A stretch of 64,000 nucleotides of DNA from Actinotalea subterranea (GCF_008364845.1 NZ_VTTP01000004.1:248001-312000), one strand, 5' to 3'. Counted from the stretch's first letter, positions 1 through 8,707 are shown. Program-made: numbers and translations. Notes: generated by a model not told the origin, from the sequence alone.

Positions 1-4
1 TCTG

Positions 5-170
5 AGGTCCGTACGACTCGCTGGCAGGAGCGGGGGAACCACATCCGGGCACTGGCCGTCTGACGGTCCGGCGCCCTTGGGGTGAAGCCGCGTGAGCACC
101 GGAGACGGTGTGATCGAGGCCGGGTGATCTCCCACCCGAACCCGACAGCTCACCTCGCAGGCGTTCGGAG
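5..170 (+). ncRNA. c-di-AMP riboswitch (ydaO-yuaA type)
   Basis: The leader carries the conserved blocks of the ydaO-yuaA class in order: GGGGAACC near 34-40, GGGGTGAAG near 79-86, and the 3' block ACCCGAACCCGACAGCTCACC with CTCGCAGGCG at about 134-163. This class binds cyclic di-AMP, and in actinobacteria it usually sits before cell-wall hydrolase genes. Here the next gene, 10 bases after the motif, is an NlpC/P60 endopeptidase, which matches. Known members are mostly off-switches. Boundaries are approximate because the 5' end is close to the window edge. No search was run; the call rests on the motif order. Confidence 0.85.
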
Positions 171-179
171 AGGTACCGC

Positions 180-941
180 GTGACCGTTAGCCCCCAGCGC
201 GCCCGGCATCGTGCAGCGCGTCGCCCTGTGACCCCGCTCGACGACCTCGCACTCGCTGCCACCGGCAGCCTCGCGACCGTCGGCCGCCGCTCCGCCGTCG
301 TCGCCGCCTCCGGTGGCCTCGTCATGACGATGGCCCTTCCCGCAGCCGCAGCGCCCGCCGAGGGCCCCGCGAACGCCCTCCCCGCGGTCGACGTCTCGGC
401 GCTCACCGCCGAGGCGCGTGCCGCACTGGCGACGTCCCCCGTCGTCTCGGTCCCGGTCGACGCGGCCTGGGGCTTCGACGCCCCGGCGATCACGGTCACC
501 GCGAACCCCGAGCCCGAGCCGGTCGTCACCCGCGCCTCGGCCGCCACGGCCCGGTCCACGACGAGCACGCGTGCCGCCGTCGAGTCGGCCGTCCCGCAGT
601 CCGTCGCCGGCAACGCGGTCCTCGAGATCGCGGCCCGCTACGTGGGCACCCCGTACGTCTCCGGCGGCACGACGCCCGACGGGTTCGACTGCTCGGGCTT
701 CACGTCGTACGTGTACGCCCAGCTCGGCATCACGCTGCCGCACAGCTCGGCCGACCAGCGCTACGCGGGCGTCGAGGTCTCCAGGGACCAGGCGCAGCCC
801 GGTGACCTGATCTGGTCGCCCGGCCACGTGGGCATCTACGCGGGCGGCAACCAGCAGATCGACGCGCCCCGCCCGGGCAAGTCGGTCCAGTTCCGCGACA
901 TCTGGCAGAGCAACCCGATCTTCATCCGCGTCACCGGCTGA
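180..941 (+). CDS. NlpC/P60 family cell-wall endopeptidase
   Basis: Secreted peptidoglycan hydrolase of 253 residues. A basic N-terminus leads to a hydrophobic Ala-rich segment ending near residue 58 (signal peptide or anchor), then a low-complexity Ala/Thr/Pro linker to about 140. The NlpC/P60 domain covers about 143-250, with catalytic Cys171 in FDCSGF and His216 in GHVGIY. Family members cut the D-Glu/diamino-acid bond of stem peptides. The GTG start at 180 has GGAGAGG six bases upstream. The c-di-AMP riboswitch directly before it suggests control by cell-wall or turgor state. It is shorter than RpfB/RipA-type proteins and has no visible LysM or coiled coil. Confidence 0.9.
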   Translation: MTVSPQRARHRAARRPVTPLDDLALAATGSLATVGRRSAVVAASGGLVMTMALPAAAAPAEGPANALPAVDVSALTAEARAALATSPVVSVPVDAAWGFDAPAITVTANPEPEPVVTRASAATARSTTSTRAAVESAVPQSVAGNAVLEIAARYVGTPYVSGGTTPDGFDCSGFTSYVYAQLGITLPHSSADQRYAGVEVSRDQAQPGDLIWSPGHVGIYAGGNQQIDAPRPGKSVQFRDIWQSNPIFIRVTG

Positions 942-958
942 CGCCACGGATGATCGAC

Positions 959-984
959 GGCCCCGGACCACACGGTCCGGGGCC
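959..984 (+). terminator. Hairpin terminator
   Basis: A perfect 11-bp stem (GGCCCCGGACC / GGTCCGGGGCC) with a 4-base loop starts 17 bases after the NlpC/P60 stop. There is no long T-run, as is usual in very GC-rich actinobacteria. Confidence 0.75.
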
Positions 985-1104
985 GTCGTCGTCCCAGCGC
1001 GCGTGCGGACGCCGCACGGAGGCGACGCGTACTCTGGCAACGCTGCTCCACCAGCCGGACCTGGCAGCCAGCCGGGCCCGACCGCTCTGGTCAGGGAGAC
1101 TGCC

Positions 1105-1713
1105 GTGCTGATGTCCCGTGAGACCGCCACCGGCGCACGTCACGCCGTGGCAGCACCCGAGGGCGCCCGTCACCCCGTGGATGCCGGACCCACCGGCACC
1201 CCGGTCACGGGCGAGGCCCTGCGCCGTGCGCTGCTCCTCAACGCGAGCCGTGAGCCGTTGTGCGTCGTGAGCGTGCACCGCGCCGTGAGCCTCGTCCTGA
1301 ACGGCAAGGCCGTGGTCCTCGAGTCGGACGGCCGCCTGCTGCGCTCCGAGCGCATGAGCCTGCCTGCGCCGAACGTGCTGTGCCTGACGCGGTACGTGCA
1401 CGTGCCGTACCGGCGCACGGTCCCGCCCACGCGCCGCACCGTGCTGCAGCGGGACGCGTACCGGTGCGCGTACTGCGCGGCGCCCGCGGACACCGTGGAC
1501 CACGTGCACCCGCGGTCCCGCGGTGGCCTGCACGAGTGGACCAACGTGGTCGCGGCGTGCTCGCGGTGCAACCACCGCAAGGCGGACCGGCTGCTGTCGG
1601 AGATCGGGTGGCAGCTCCTGGTGACGCCCGGCGCGCCTCGCGGGACGTCCGCGGTCCTGGCGGCGGCGGTCCGGCCGCACCCGTCCTGGTCGGCGTACCT
1701 GCTGCACGCCTGA
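1105..1713 (+). CDS. HNH endonuclease family protein
   Basis: A 202-residue protein with a C-terminal HNH nuclease module. The zinc-type pattern CAYC is followed by the DHVHPRSRGG core and CSRCNHRKADR (CxxC, DH, N, CxxCNxxK), so the metal-binding and catalytic residues look intact. The N-terminal half (LLLNASREPLCVVSVHRAVSLVL) is the standard extension of the widespread actinobacterial HNH family found outside phages, whose role is not well defined. I chose GTG 1105 because GGGAG lies about six bases upstream; ATG 1111 is an in-frame alternative. A candidate -10 (TACTCT) lies near 1030. Confidence 0.85.
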   Translation: MLMSRETATGARHAVAAPEGARHPVDAGPTGTPVTGEALRRALLLNASREPLCVVSVHRAVSLVLNGKAVVLESDGRLLRSERMSLPAPNVLCLTRYVHVPYRRTVPPTRRTVLQRDAYRCAYCAAPADTVDHVHPRSRGGLHEWTNVVAACSRCNHRKADRLLSEIGWQLLVTPGAPRGTSAVLAAAVRPHPSWSAYLLHA

Positions 1714-1902
1714 CGGTCCTCGACGGGTGCCGGAAGGGGCGTCTGCTGGGGGACCCCGACGGGTCCCGGCGGGCACGCCGGGGAGCGTCGGCGGCGTCGG
1801 GCGGCACCCTCGGCGGGCCGGCCCGCGCGTCGAACGTCGGACTGTGCCGGTGATCCGGGGCACACTGGGGGTGTCCGAGGAGCTCCGCGGCGGGAGGTAC
1901 AG

Positions 1903-2862
1903 ATGACCCACGACGACGTGGTCCTGGTCGGTGTGGACGGTTCACCGGCGAGCCTGCACGCGGCGGACTGGGCTGCGGCCTTCGCGCGCGCGCACGGCCT
2001 GGGGCTGCATCTCGTGTGCTCGTACGCGGTGCCGTCGTTCACCGCTGCGGCGCTCGACGGCGGCTACGCGGCGCTCGACGACTCGGCGATCGCCGACGGC
2101 GCGCGTGCGGTCCTCGACGAGGCCGTGGCGCGGCTCGTGCCCACCGGCCTGCGCGTGACGTCCGCCGTCGCGACCGGTGACGCGACGGCCGTGCTCATCG
2201 ACCTGTCCCGGGGTGCGGCGGCGATCGTCGTCGGCACGCGGGGCCGTGGCGGGTTCGCGGAGCGCCTGCTGGGCACCGTCTCCTCGGCGCTGCCCGCGCA
2301 CGCGCACTGCCCGACCGTGGTGGTGCCGTTCCGGGCGGCCAACGGCGAGGGCACCGACCCGGCGATGTGGCCCGTGGCGACGGGGCACTCCCAGGTGCGA
2401 CGCATCGTCGTGGGTGTCGACGGCTCGCCCGCCGCGGAGGCCGCGCTCGAGGTCGCGCTGCGCGAGGCCGAGGCGTGGGGCGCGGAGCTCACCGCCGTGG
2501 CGGGGGTTCCGGTCGGTACCGGTGCGGGGCTGCTCGCGTGGCTCCCGGCGGCCGTGGACCACGAGACCGTCCTGCGCGACGTCGCGGAGGGCCTGGACGT
2601 GGTCGTCGATCGCGCGCTCGAGGGGCACCCGGACGTGTCCGTGCGCCGGCACGTGCTGGACGGCACGGGGGCCGCGCTGCTGACCGAGTTCTCGACGGCC
2701 GTGGACCTCGTGGTCGTGGGTTCGCGCGGGCGCGGCGGGTTCGCGGGCCTGCTGCTCGGCTCGACGAGCCAGACCGTGCTGCACCACGCGTCGTGCCCGG
2801 TCATGGTCGTGCGGTCGGCCGTGCGCGACGAGGGCTGGGCGCCCGGGTCCGTCGCCGGGTAG
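1903..2862 (+). CDS. Universal stress protein, two Usp domains
   Basis: A 319-residue cytoplasmic tandem UspA protein. Domain 1 (about 5-147) has GVDGSPAS and the ATP-binding signature GTRGRGGF..LLGTVSS. Domain 2 (about 165-310) has GVDGSPAAEAAL and GSRGRGGF..LLGSTSQ. Both copies keep the G-2x-G-9x-G-S/T nucleotide motif, so this is the ATP-binding class that in mycobacteria and relatives responds to hypoxia or dormancy. ATG 1903 has GGGAGG seven bases upstream. It is a single gene; the next gene is convergent. Confidence 0.92.
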   Translation: MTHDDVVLVGVDGSPASLHAADWAAAFARAHGLGLHLVCSYAVPSFTAAALDGGYAALDDSAIADGARAVLDEAVARLVPTGLRVTSAVATGDATAVLIDLSRGAAAIVVGTRGRGGFAERLLGTVSSALPAHAHCPTVVVPFRAANGEGTDPAMWPVATGHSQVRRIVVGVDGSPAAEAALEVALREAEAWGAELTAVAGVPVGTGAGLLAWLPAAVDHETVLRDVAEGLDVVVDRALEGHPDVSVRRHVLDGTGAALLTEFSTAVDLVVVGSRGRGGFAGLLLGSTSQTVLHHASCPVMVVRSAVRDEGWAPGSVAG

Positions 2863-2870
2863 GCGCCTGG

Positions 2871-2953
2871 CTCTCGGCGGGGCGTTGCGGGGCCCTCAGC
2901 GGGCCGTGGCGGGCCTCAGCGGGGCGTGGCGGCCTCAGCGAGGTGTGGCGGGC
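2871..2953. repeat. Four degenerate ~19-bp tandem units
   Basis: The core CTCAGCGGGGCGTGGCGG recurs about every 19-20 bases between the convergent usp and Lrp/AsnC-like genes. The last unit encodes the final residues of the AsnC protein, so repeat expansion may have shaped its C-terminus. No clear hairpin terminator replaces it. Confidence 0.6.
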
Positions 2954-3432
2954 AGGTCCGGGCGGCGCACGAGCGGCGTGAGGACGACAGTGGAGCGCGT
3001 GCGGACCACGAAGGGCTCGGCGTTGATGCGTTCGACGACCTCGTCGAGGTGGCGCACGTCGTGCGCGCGCACCTGGACCACGGCGTCGGCCTCGCCGGTG
3101 ACGGTGCTGGCGGCGACGACCTCGGGGTAGGCGTCGAACGCCTGGCGCATGGTCGCGGGGCTCGTGGAGCCCGTGCAGTAGACCTCGACGTACGCCTCGG
3201 TCGCCCAGCCGAGCACCGCGGGGTCGAGGCGCACCGTGAAGCCGTCGATGACCCCGCGGGCCTTGAGCCGGTCGACGCGTCGCTTGACCGCGGGCGCGGA
3301 GAGGTTCACCTGGGAGCCGATGCGCGCGAAGCTCGACCGGGCGTCGTGCGCGAGCTGGTCGAGGATCGCGAGGTCGATGCGGTCGAGCGGACCGGACGGG
3401 GTCGGCTCGACCACCTCGGCGTCGGCGTGCAT
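2935..3432 (-). CDS. Lrp/AsnC family transcriptional regulator
   Basis: A 165-residue regulator: N-terminal helix-turn-helix at about 20-65 (LDRIDLAILDQL.. LSAPAVKRRVDRLKARGVI) and a C-terminal RAM/ligand-binding domain (about 75-150, including the V.G..D.V..V pattern). Such proteins sense amino acids. It lies 48 bases downstream of rocD on the same strand and follows ddaH-rocD, so it probably controls arginine/ornithine breakdown. That target is inferred from position only. Confidence 0.88.
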   Translation of the reverse strand: MHADAEVVEPTPSGPLDRIDLAILDQLAHDARSSFARIGSQVNLSAPAVKRRVDRLKARGVIDGFTVRLDPAVLGWATEAYVEVYCTGSTSPATMRQAFDAYPEVVAASTVTGEADAVVQVRAHDVRHLDEVVERINAEPFVVRTRSTVVLTPLVRRPDLPATPR

Positions 3433-3480
3433 GGGCCAAGCATGCCCGACCCTCGGGGCCGCCGTGCGCGGTGCGCCGGC

Positions 3481-4698
3481 TCAGCCGGTGACGGTGCTCC
3501 GCAGCACGTCGGTGAGCTCGTCGAGCGCCCAGTCGAGGTCCTCGCGCGTGATGGTGAGCGGCGGGGCGAGGCGGACGGTCTGCCCGTGGGTGTCCTTGAC
3601 GAGGATGCGCCGTGCCATGAGGCGTTCGCTGAGCTGGCGGCCGGTCCCGTGTACGGGGTCGACGTCGATGCCCGCCCACAGGCCCACGGAGCGTGCGGAC
3701 GCGAGGAGGCCCTCGGCGACGAGCGCGTCGAGCCGCTCGGCGAGGTGCGCCCCGAGCTCGCGGGCGCGCGCCTGGTGCTCACCGGTCTCGAGCAGCCGCA
3801 CGACGGCCAGCGCCACGGCGCACGCGAGCGGGTTCCCGCCGAACGTCGAGCCGTGCGTGCCCGGGGTCAGGACACCGAGGACGTCGCGGCGCCCGACGAC
3901 GGCGGAGACGGGCACGATGCCGCCGCCGAGCGCCTTGCCGAGCGTCACGAGGTCGGGGCGCACGCCGACGAGGTCGCTCGCGAGTGTCGTGCCCGTGCGG
4001 CCCAGCCCGGACTGGATCTCGTCGACGACGAGGAGCGCGTCGTGCTCGTCGCACAGGGCGCGGGCCGCGGGCAGGTAGCCGGCGGGCGGGATGATGACGC
4101 CGCCCTCGCCCTGGATGGGCTCGAGCAGCACCGCGACCGTCGTCGCGTCGATCGCGGCGGCCAGCGCGGCCGTGTCGCCGTAGGGGACCACGCGGAAGCC
4201 GGGCGTGAACGGCCCGAACCCGCGCCGCGCGTCGTCGTCGGTGGAGAAGGAGACGACGGTCGTGGTGCGGCCGTGGAAGTTGCCGTCGGCGACGACGATG
4301 GTCGCCTGGTCCGCGGGGACGCCCTTGACTTCGTAGCCCCACTTGCGGCTCGCCTTGATGGCGGTCTCGACGGCCTCGGCGCCCGTGTTCATGGGGAGCA
4401 CGAGGTCGACGTCTAGGAGCGCGGCCAGGCGGTTCGCGAACGCCTCGAGCAGGTCGTGGTCGAAGGCCCGGGACGTGAGGGTCAGGCGGTCGAGCTGCTC
4501 GTGCGCGGCCCGGATGAGGTCCGGGTGGCGGTGGCCGAAGTTGAGGGCCGAGTAGCCCGCGAGCAGGTCGAGGTACCGGGTGCCGCCGACGTCGGTCACC
4601 CACGAGCCCTCGCCGGTCGCGAGGACCACGGGCAGCGGGTGGTAGTTGCCCGCGAGGTGGCTCGTCAGGGGCGGCGCGGCGGTCCCGGTGGTGGTCAT
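3481..4698 (-). CDS. rocD: Ornithine aminotransferase
   Basis: Class-III PLP transaminase of 405 residues, converting ornithine plus 2-oxoglutarate to glutamate semialdehyde and glutamate. Visible features are the NTGAEAVETAIKASRKWGY region (about 104-122), VDEIQSGLGRTG with the cofactor Asp226, and the Schiff-base Lys255 in TLGKALGGG. I start at ATG 4698 (MTTTGTAAPP). The longer in-frame extension runs into the upstream gene and has no family similarity. It begins one base after the ddaH stop, so the pair is surely one transcript. Acetylornithine aminotransferase is the alternative, but the pairing with ddaH and the Lrp gene favours RocD. Confidence 0.9.
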   Translation of the reverse strand: MTTTGTAAPPLTSHLAGNYHPLPVVLATGEGSWVTDVGGTRYLDLLAGYSALNFGHRHPDLIRAAHEQLDRLTLTSRAFDHDLLEAFANRLAALLDVDLVLPMNTGAEAVETAIKASRKWGYEVKGVPADQATIVVADGNFHGRTTTVVSFSTDDDARRGFGPFTPGFRVVPYGDTAALAAAIDATTVAVLLEPIQGEGGVIIPPAGYLPAARALCDEHDALLVVDEIQSGLGRTGTTLASDLVGVRPDLVTLGKALGGGIVPVSAVVGRRDVLGVLTPGTHGSTFGGNPLACAVALAVVRLLETGEHQARARELGAHLAERLDALVAEGLLASARSVGLWAGIDVDPVHGTGRQLSERLMARRILVKDTHGQTVRLAPPLTITREDLDWALDELTDVLRSTVTG

Positions 4699-4699
4699 G

Positions 4700-5521
4700 T
4701 CAGCGTCGGATCTCGAGGGTGCAGCACTTGGCGCCGCCGCCGCCCTTGAGGAGCTCGGACGTGTCCACGGGGTGCGGCTCGAACCCGCGCGCGCGCAGGG
4801 CCTCGGCGAAGTGCAGGGCGCCGGGCGCGACGACGATGCGGCGGCCGTCGGAGACGGCGTTGAGGCCGAGGTGGCCGGCATCGGCGTCGGTCGCGATGAT
4901 CGCGTCGGGGTAGCGCTCCTCGAGAAGGGCGAGCGACGCGGGGGAGAAGGCCGGCGGGTAGTACGCGATGAGCGGGTGCGCGGGGTCGCTGTCGAGGACC
5001 GTGAGCGCGGTGTCCAGGTGGTAGTAGTGCGGGTTCACGAGCTCGAGCGTGAGGACCTCGCGGCCGGTGAGCCGGGCGAGCTCGCCGTGCGACGCGGGGT
5101 CGGTGCGGAAGCCGGAGCCGCCGAGGATGACGTCCCCGACCATGAGGATGTCGCCCTCGCCCTCGTTGACCTCCTCCGCGGTCTGCGTGACGTAGCCGTG
5201 GTCGGCGAACCACTTCTCGTACGCGGGGCCCTCGGCGGCGCGCTCGGGGTAGCGGAACTTCGCGGAGTACACGAGGCCGTCGACGACGGTCGCGCCGTTC
5301 GCGGCGTACACCATGTCAGGCAGGCCGGGGATCGGGTCGATGAGCTCGACGGTGTGCCCCCAGTCGAGGAACGTCTGGTGGAGCACCTCCCACTGCTGGA
5401 CCGCGAGCTCGGCCGACGTCTCCCGGGTGACGTCCATCCACGGGTTGATCTCATAGCTGACCTCGAAGAAGGTCGGCTTGCACATGAGGTAGTGCCGCGG
5501 GGTCGAGGTGCGAGTCGTCAT
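4700..5521 (-). CDS. ddaH: Dimethylargininase / amidinotransferase-family guanidine hydrolase
   Basis: A 273-residue member of the arginine deiminase/DDAH superfamily. Recognisable are KPTFFEVSYEINPWM near the N-terminus, EGDILMVGDVILGG, the His motif NPHYYHLDTAL, and the C-terminal GGGGAKCCTLEIRR with the nucleophile Cys (266 or 267). Family members release citrulline from methylarginines, or ammonia/ornithine from arginine; substrate cannot be told by eye. Coupling with rocD suggests that the product is passed to ornithine breakdown. ATG 5521 starts the pair, and the 259-base gap before the next gene should hold its promoter. Confidence 0.8.
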   Translation of the reverse strand: MTTRTSTPRHYLMCKPTFFEVSYEINPWMDVTRETSAELAVQQWEVLHQTFLDWGHTVELIDPIPGLPDMVYAANGATVVDGLVYSAKFRYPERAAEGPAYEKWFADHGYVTQTAEEVNEGEGDILMVGDVILGGSGFRTDPASHGELARLTGREVLTLELVNPHYYHLDTALTVLDSDPAHPLIAYYPPAFSPASLALLEERYPDAIIATDADAGHLGLNAVSDGRRIVVAPGALHFAEALRARGFEPHPVDTSELLKGGGGAKCCTLEIRR

Positions 5522-5768
5522 GGGTCCTCTGCGCTCTGTCGAGTGTCCGTGGGAGGTCGGTCGAACGGCCGGCCGGGTAGGCGCCGTCGCCTTCGTTCGA
5601 GGCTAGGCCGGTGGGCACCCGGACGGCGCATCGCAACCGTGCGTGTCGAACCGCGATCCGTTGCGCGCGGGCGAGGTGCCACGGTTGAACGTTGCGCGTC
5701 CGGGACCTACGGCTCTGTCGACGGGGCGCGCGCTTGGCGGCGCGGACGGGTGCTCGCGCCGCCTCGCC

Positions 5769-5774
5769 TACGCT
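5769..5774 (+). promoter_or_regulatory. -10 box of a leaderless transcript
   Basis: TACGCT lies six bases before the GTG at 5781, the spacing seen for actinobacterial leaderless mRNAs. No Shine-Dalgarno sequence is present. Confidence 0.45.
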
Positions 5775-5780
5775 GGGACG

Positions 5781-6017
5781 GTGACCCAGGCCGAGCCCCG
5801 GAAGTCCCGCAGCATGCGGCTCACCGAGCGGTTCCTCCTGCCGTTCACGGGCCCCGCCGAGGTCGGCGACAGCCGCCGCCGGACGCCCGTGACCGAGGAG
5901 CAGCGGCGCCGCGCGACGGAGCTCGACGCGGGCCTGACGAGGCTCACACGGCCCGACGGCAGCACCTACCTCGTGGCGCGGGGCACCGGCGACGAGGCGG
6001 AGGGTCGCGAGGCCTGA
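5781..6017 (+). CDS. Small hypothetical protein
   Basis: A 78-residue basic protein with no signal peptide or membrane segment; I do not recognise a family. The start is GTG 5781 (VTQAEPRKSRSMRL), because a -10 box stands six bases upstream and the longer upstream reading frame is low-complexity. The sequence reads like the short actinobacterial proteins with a RLTERFLLPFTGPAEVGD segment. It is divergent from ddaH-rocD and convergent with the next gene. Confidence 0.6.
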   Translation: MTQAEPRKSRSMRLTERFLLPFTGPAEVGDSRRRTPVTEEQRRRATELDAGLTRLTRPDGSTYLVARGTGDEAEGREA

Positions 6018-6051
6018 CGGGCCGACGACGCCGCACCGGATCGGCGTGCGG

Positions 6052-7608
6052 CTACAGGTAGAAGCCCCGGTTGGCTGGGCCGTCGGACGCGGTCTCCGCC
6101 TCGGCGCCGCGCAGGGCGACCACTCGTCCGTGTGCACCGAGGGGCCCCGCGAGCCACAACCGACGGGTGAGGGGGCAGAGCGCCACGACAGCGTCAGCTC
6201 CCACCACCCCCCGCACGCCCACGGCGATCGGCTCCGGCACCGGGACCAGGTGGAGATCGACGTAGAGCTCGGCGCGGCGGCCTGACAGCGCCATCTCCTT
6301 CCAGCAGCGGCAGTGACCCGCCAGGTCACGGAGACTCACCTCCTCGACAGCGTCGCGTGCCGCGATCGCACGGGTGCGCTGGGAGGCACGGCGTCGCTGG
6401 ATCGCGAGGGCCACGAGCGTGCCGACGCCGGCGATCGCGAGAAGCAGGACCATGGGTTGCAGGTACGTCGAGATCGGCTCCGCAGGGCCACGGCCAGGCG
6501 TCCCGTCGATGATGCGCACGACGGGCAGCGCGACGAGCGCCGAGGCGGTGAACCCGAGGATGGCCGCGGTCCCCGGACCGGGTGTCACGCGGGCGAGGGG
6601 GCGGGCTGTCCCGTCGACCGGGTTGACAGCGAGCTTGGCGAGCGCGTTGTGCGGGCCCTCCTCTCCCGGGGCGAACCACCACACTCCCCGGCTCAGCCAG
6701 AAGCCGAGGGCGATCACGCTGAGCACCAAGGGGAGGACGACGGCCAGAGCCACCGCGACCTGCACGGATGCCGGGAGAACGAGAGCGCTGGCCACCGCCC
6801 CGATCACGGCCACCATGCGCGGCGCCGGGAGGCCACCCGTGAGGCGCCTCATGGCCTGCTGGATCTCCGGCACGTCCGGGTTCAGGCGGTCCACCGCCAC
6901 CAGCAGGAGGCGCGCGGCGGGGAAGGCCCCTCGTCGGACGAGCCCGTCCACGGTCTCGAGGACCGTGCTCGGATCCTGCGCGGGCGAGGGTGTGAGCGAC
7001 GACAGCAGGCCGGCGCAGGTCGCGATGTCGTCGGTGCTCGGCAGCGCGCCGGTCCCAGGGCGCGGTGTGAGGGCGGCGACGCACGCGCGCCGGGTCGCTC
7101 GCCGTTCCGTCGCGCCGACGACGCCGACGTAGCCGGTCCAGGCGTCGTCGGCGATGCGGACCTCACCCTGCGCGTCGGCCGCAGCCCCGAGGAGTGGGAG
7201 CACGAGCGCGCGCTCCTGCGGCGTGGTCAGACGGGAGGTCTGCGAGAGGAGCCGTCCGAACGCGTCGTCGTCGCCGCACGCCGCGTCGGTCGCCGTCCGG
7301 ACGAGGAGCGGCCAGGTCAGGCCGTCGCGCCCGCTGGGGGCCAGGGACGTTCCCGACGCGGCTAGCACCTCGGCGGCCTCCGCCGCTCTCCCCATCACCA
7401 GAAGGTCGCGCGCGGCCTCGCTCGTGCTCCCTTCCTCCTCGCTCGAGCGGAGGAGCGCCACCCGCAGCTCGTACTCGTCGAGTGCCCCTGAGGCCTTCGC
7501 CCACTCGGCGTGCGACGCGCGGACGTCGTCGGCTGTCACCGTCGGTCCCGAGCCCGAGAGGCTCAGGTCGGTCCTCGCGCCGGGGAAGAGGTCGGGGTTC
7601 ACGTCCAT
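6052..7608 (-). CDS. Hypothetical membrane protein with helical N-terminal half
   Basis: A 518-residue protein starting at ATG 7608 (MDVNPDLFPG); everything longer is a shadow frame. Residues 1-250 are Ala/Leu-rich helices resembling TPR-like repeats without a clear motif. Residues about 255-305 hold a membrane hairpin (MVAVIGAVASALVLPASVQVAVALAVVLPLVLSVIALGFWL). Two more segments follow at about 355-375 and 395-415. The last 100 residues are a soluble Cys-containing tail. Function unknown. It is a single gene. Confidence 0.6.
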   Translation of the reverse strand: MDVNPDLFPGARTDLSLSGSGPTVTADDVRASHAEWAKASGALDEYELRVALLRSSEEEGSTSEAARDLLVMGRAAEAAEVLAASGTSLAPSGRDGLTWPLLVRTATDAACGDDDAFGRLLSQTSRLTTPQERALVLPLLGAAADAQGEVRIADDAWTGYVGVVGATERRATRRACVAALTPRPGTGALPSTDDIATCAGLLSSLTPSPAQDPSTVLETVDGLVRRGAFPAARLLLVAVDRLNPDVPEIQQAMRRLTGGLPAPRMVAVIGAVASALVLPASVQVAVALAVVLPLVLSVIALGFWLSRGVWWFAPGEEGPHNALAKLAVNPVDGTARPLARVTPGPGTAAILGFTASALVALPVVRIIDGTPGRGPAEPISTYLQPMVLLLAIAGVGTLVALAIQRRRASQRTRAIAARDAVEEVSLRDLAGHCRCWKEMALSGRRAELYVDLHLVPVPEPIAVGVRGVVGADAVVALCPLTRRLWLAGPLGAHGRVVALRGAEAETASDGPANRGFYL

Positions 7609-7757
7609 GGCTTGTCTCGTGGTCCTTCGTTGCAGCGGCCGGTCCGAGGGCAAGGCCACGGTAGCGATCAAGGCCGTGGCGTGGGCGTCGCCCCTCCGCG
7701 GAGCGTCTGCTTGCTCCCATCGCTCGCGGCTGGACAGGCGCTGGTGGGCCCGGCGCC

Positions 7758-8315
7758 TCAGTGACGGCTGGTGGGCGCCAGCTCGGCGGTGATGCGGCGC
7801 AGCGCGAGGTCGAGCATGCCGCGCAGGAAGAGCCCGACGAAGGGGCGCGTGAGTGGTGCGGGGAGCCCGCGCACGTGGACGTCCTCGACCCACGTGAGTG
7901 CGCTGTGGCCGGGGCCGAGGGGGCGCACGTGGACCTCGGCGGTCCCCAGCAGCACGGGGCCGACCTTGCGGTAGACCGCGACACCGGGTGTCGCGGGCGT
8001 CGACCCGTGGGCCGGCTGCGGCGGGTCCGAGCGCTCGACCACCATGCGGTCGACGACGCCCACGCCGCCGCTCGTCGCGCCGGGTCCGCTCACCGCGACG
8101 AAGGCCGCGCCGACGGGGAGGTCGGCGGGCGCGTCGATGCGCGTCTGCGGGATCCAGCGCTCGTGGTTGCGGACGTCGGTGACGAGCCGCCACGCCTCGT
8201 CCGCGGGGAGGGGGACGACGCGTGTGGCGCGCACGCCGCGCGTGGCCAGGCCGGGCCTCGGGTCGGTCGCGCTGGGGCGAGCGGCGCCCGTCCGGGGCCT
8301 CGGCTCGCCGCTCAC
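7758..8315 (-). CDS. SRPBCC (polyketide cyclase/START-like) family protein
   Basis: A 185-residue protein whose core from about residue 25 (VRATRVVPLPADEAWRLVTDVRNHERWIP) is the opening strand and helix of the START/Bet v1 fold, followed by DRMVVERSDPP.. and the long C-terminal helix (LTRPFVGLFLRGMLDLALRRITAEL). Such proteins bind small hydrophobic ligands. The GTG start at 8315 overlaps the preceding gene's stop in a GTGA, so the two are translationally coupled. The ligand is unknown. Confidence 0.75.
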   Translation of the reverse strand: MSGEPRPRTGAARPSATDPRPGLATRGVRATRVVPLPADEAWRLVTDVRNHERWIPQTRIDAPADLPVGAAFVAVSGPGATSGGVGVVDRMVVERSDPPQPAHGSTPATPGVAVYRKVGPVLLGTAEVHVRPLGPGHSALTWVEDVHVRGLPAPLTRPFVGLFLRGMLDLALRRITAELAPTSRH

Positions 8316-8707
8316 CGCTGCGCTCCGGGGAGCCGGGCGGGGTCGAGCTCGCGGGCGAGCGTCGGCGGGGCGACCTGGAGGTAGGAGGACGTGACGAGCT
8401 CGGCGATCTCGTCCCAGTCGGCGTCGTCGTGCAGGTCGAGGGCGAGCCAGCCCGCGGGGCCGAAGTACGGCGGGGAGAAGAAGCGGTCGTCCTCGAGGAG
8501 GGCGGGGCGCTCGTCGTCGTCGGGCTTGAAGAGCAGGGCCGTGGGGCGGTCGGTGCCCGAGCCGTAGACGGCGTAGATCTTGGTCGGGGCGCGGAACGTG
8601 GGGCGGCCCCAGGACTCCTTCTCGACGGTGCCGGGCAGGGCCTCGCACAGGGCGCGCAGGCGCACGAGCAGGGCGTCGGCGTCGTCGTACATCCGGGGGT
8701 GAGCCAC
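8312..8707 (-). CDS. MmcQ/YjbR family DNA-binding-like protein
   Basis: A 131-residue protein of the MmcQ/YjbR (CyaY-like fold) family: LPGTVEKESWGRPTFRAPTKIYAVYG, then LLFKPDDDERPALLEDDRFFSPPYFGPAGWLALDL and a C-terminal WDEIAELVTSSYL. The family has a DNA-binding-like fold and no settled function. GTG 8707 is chosen because AGGAG lies four bases upstream; ATG 8692 is in frame. It is first in a two-gene operon with the SRPBCC protein and divergent from the aldo/keto reductase. Confidence 0.8.
   Translation of the reverse strand: MAHPRMYDDADALLVRLRALCEALPGTVEKESWGRPTFRAPTKIYAVYGSGTDRPTALLFKPDDDERPALLEDDRFFSPPYFGPAGWLALDLHDDADWDEIAELVTSSYLQVAPPTLARELDPARLPGAQR

Noticed and set aside
2871-2953. 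Tandem repeats as a terminator or CRISPR-like array
   Set aside because: Units are directly joined with no spacers and do not form a strong hairpin.
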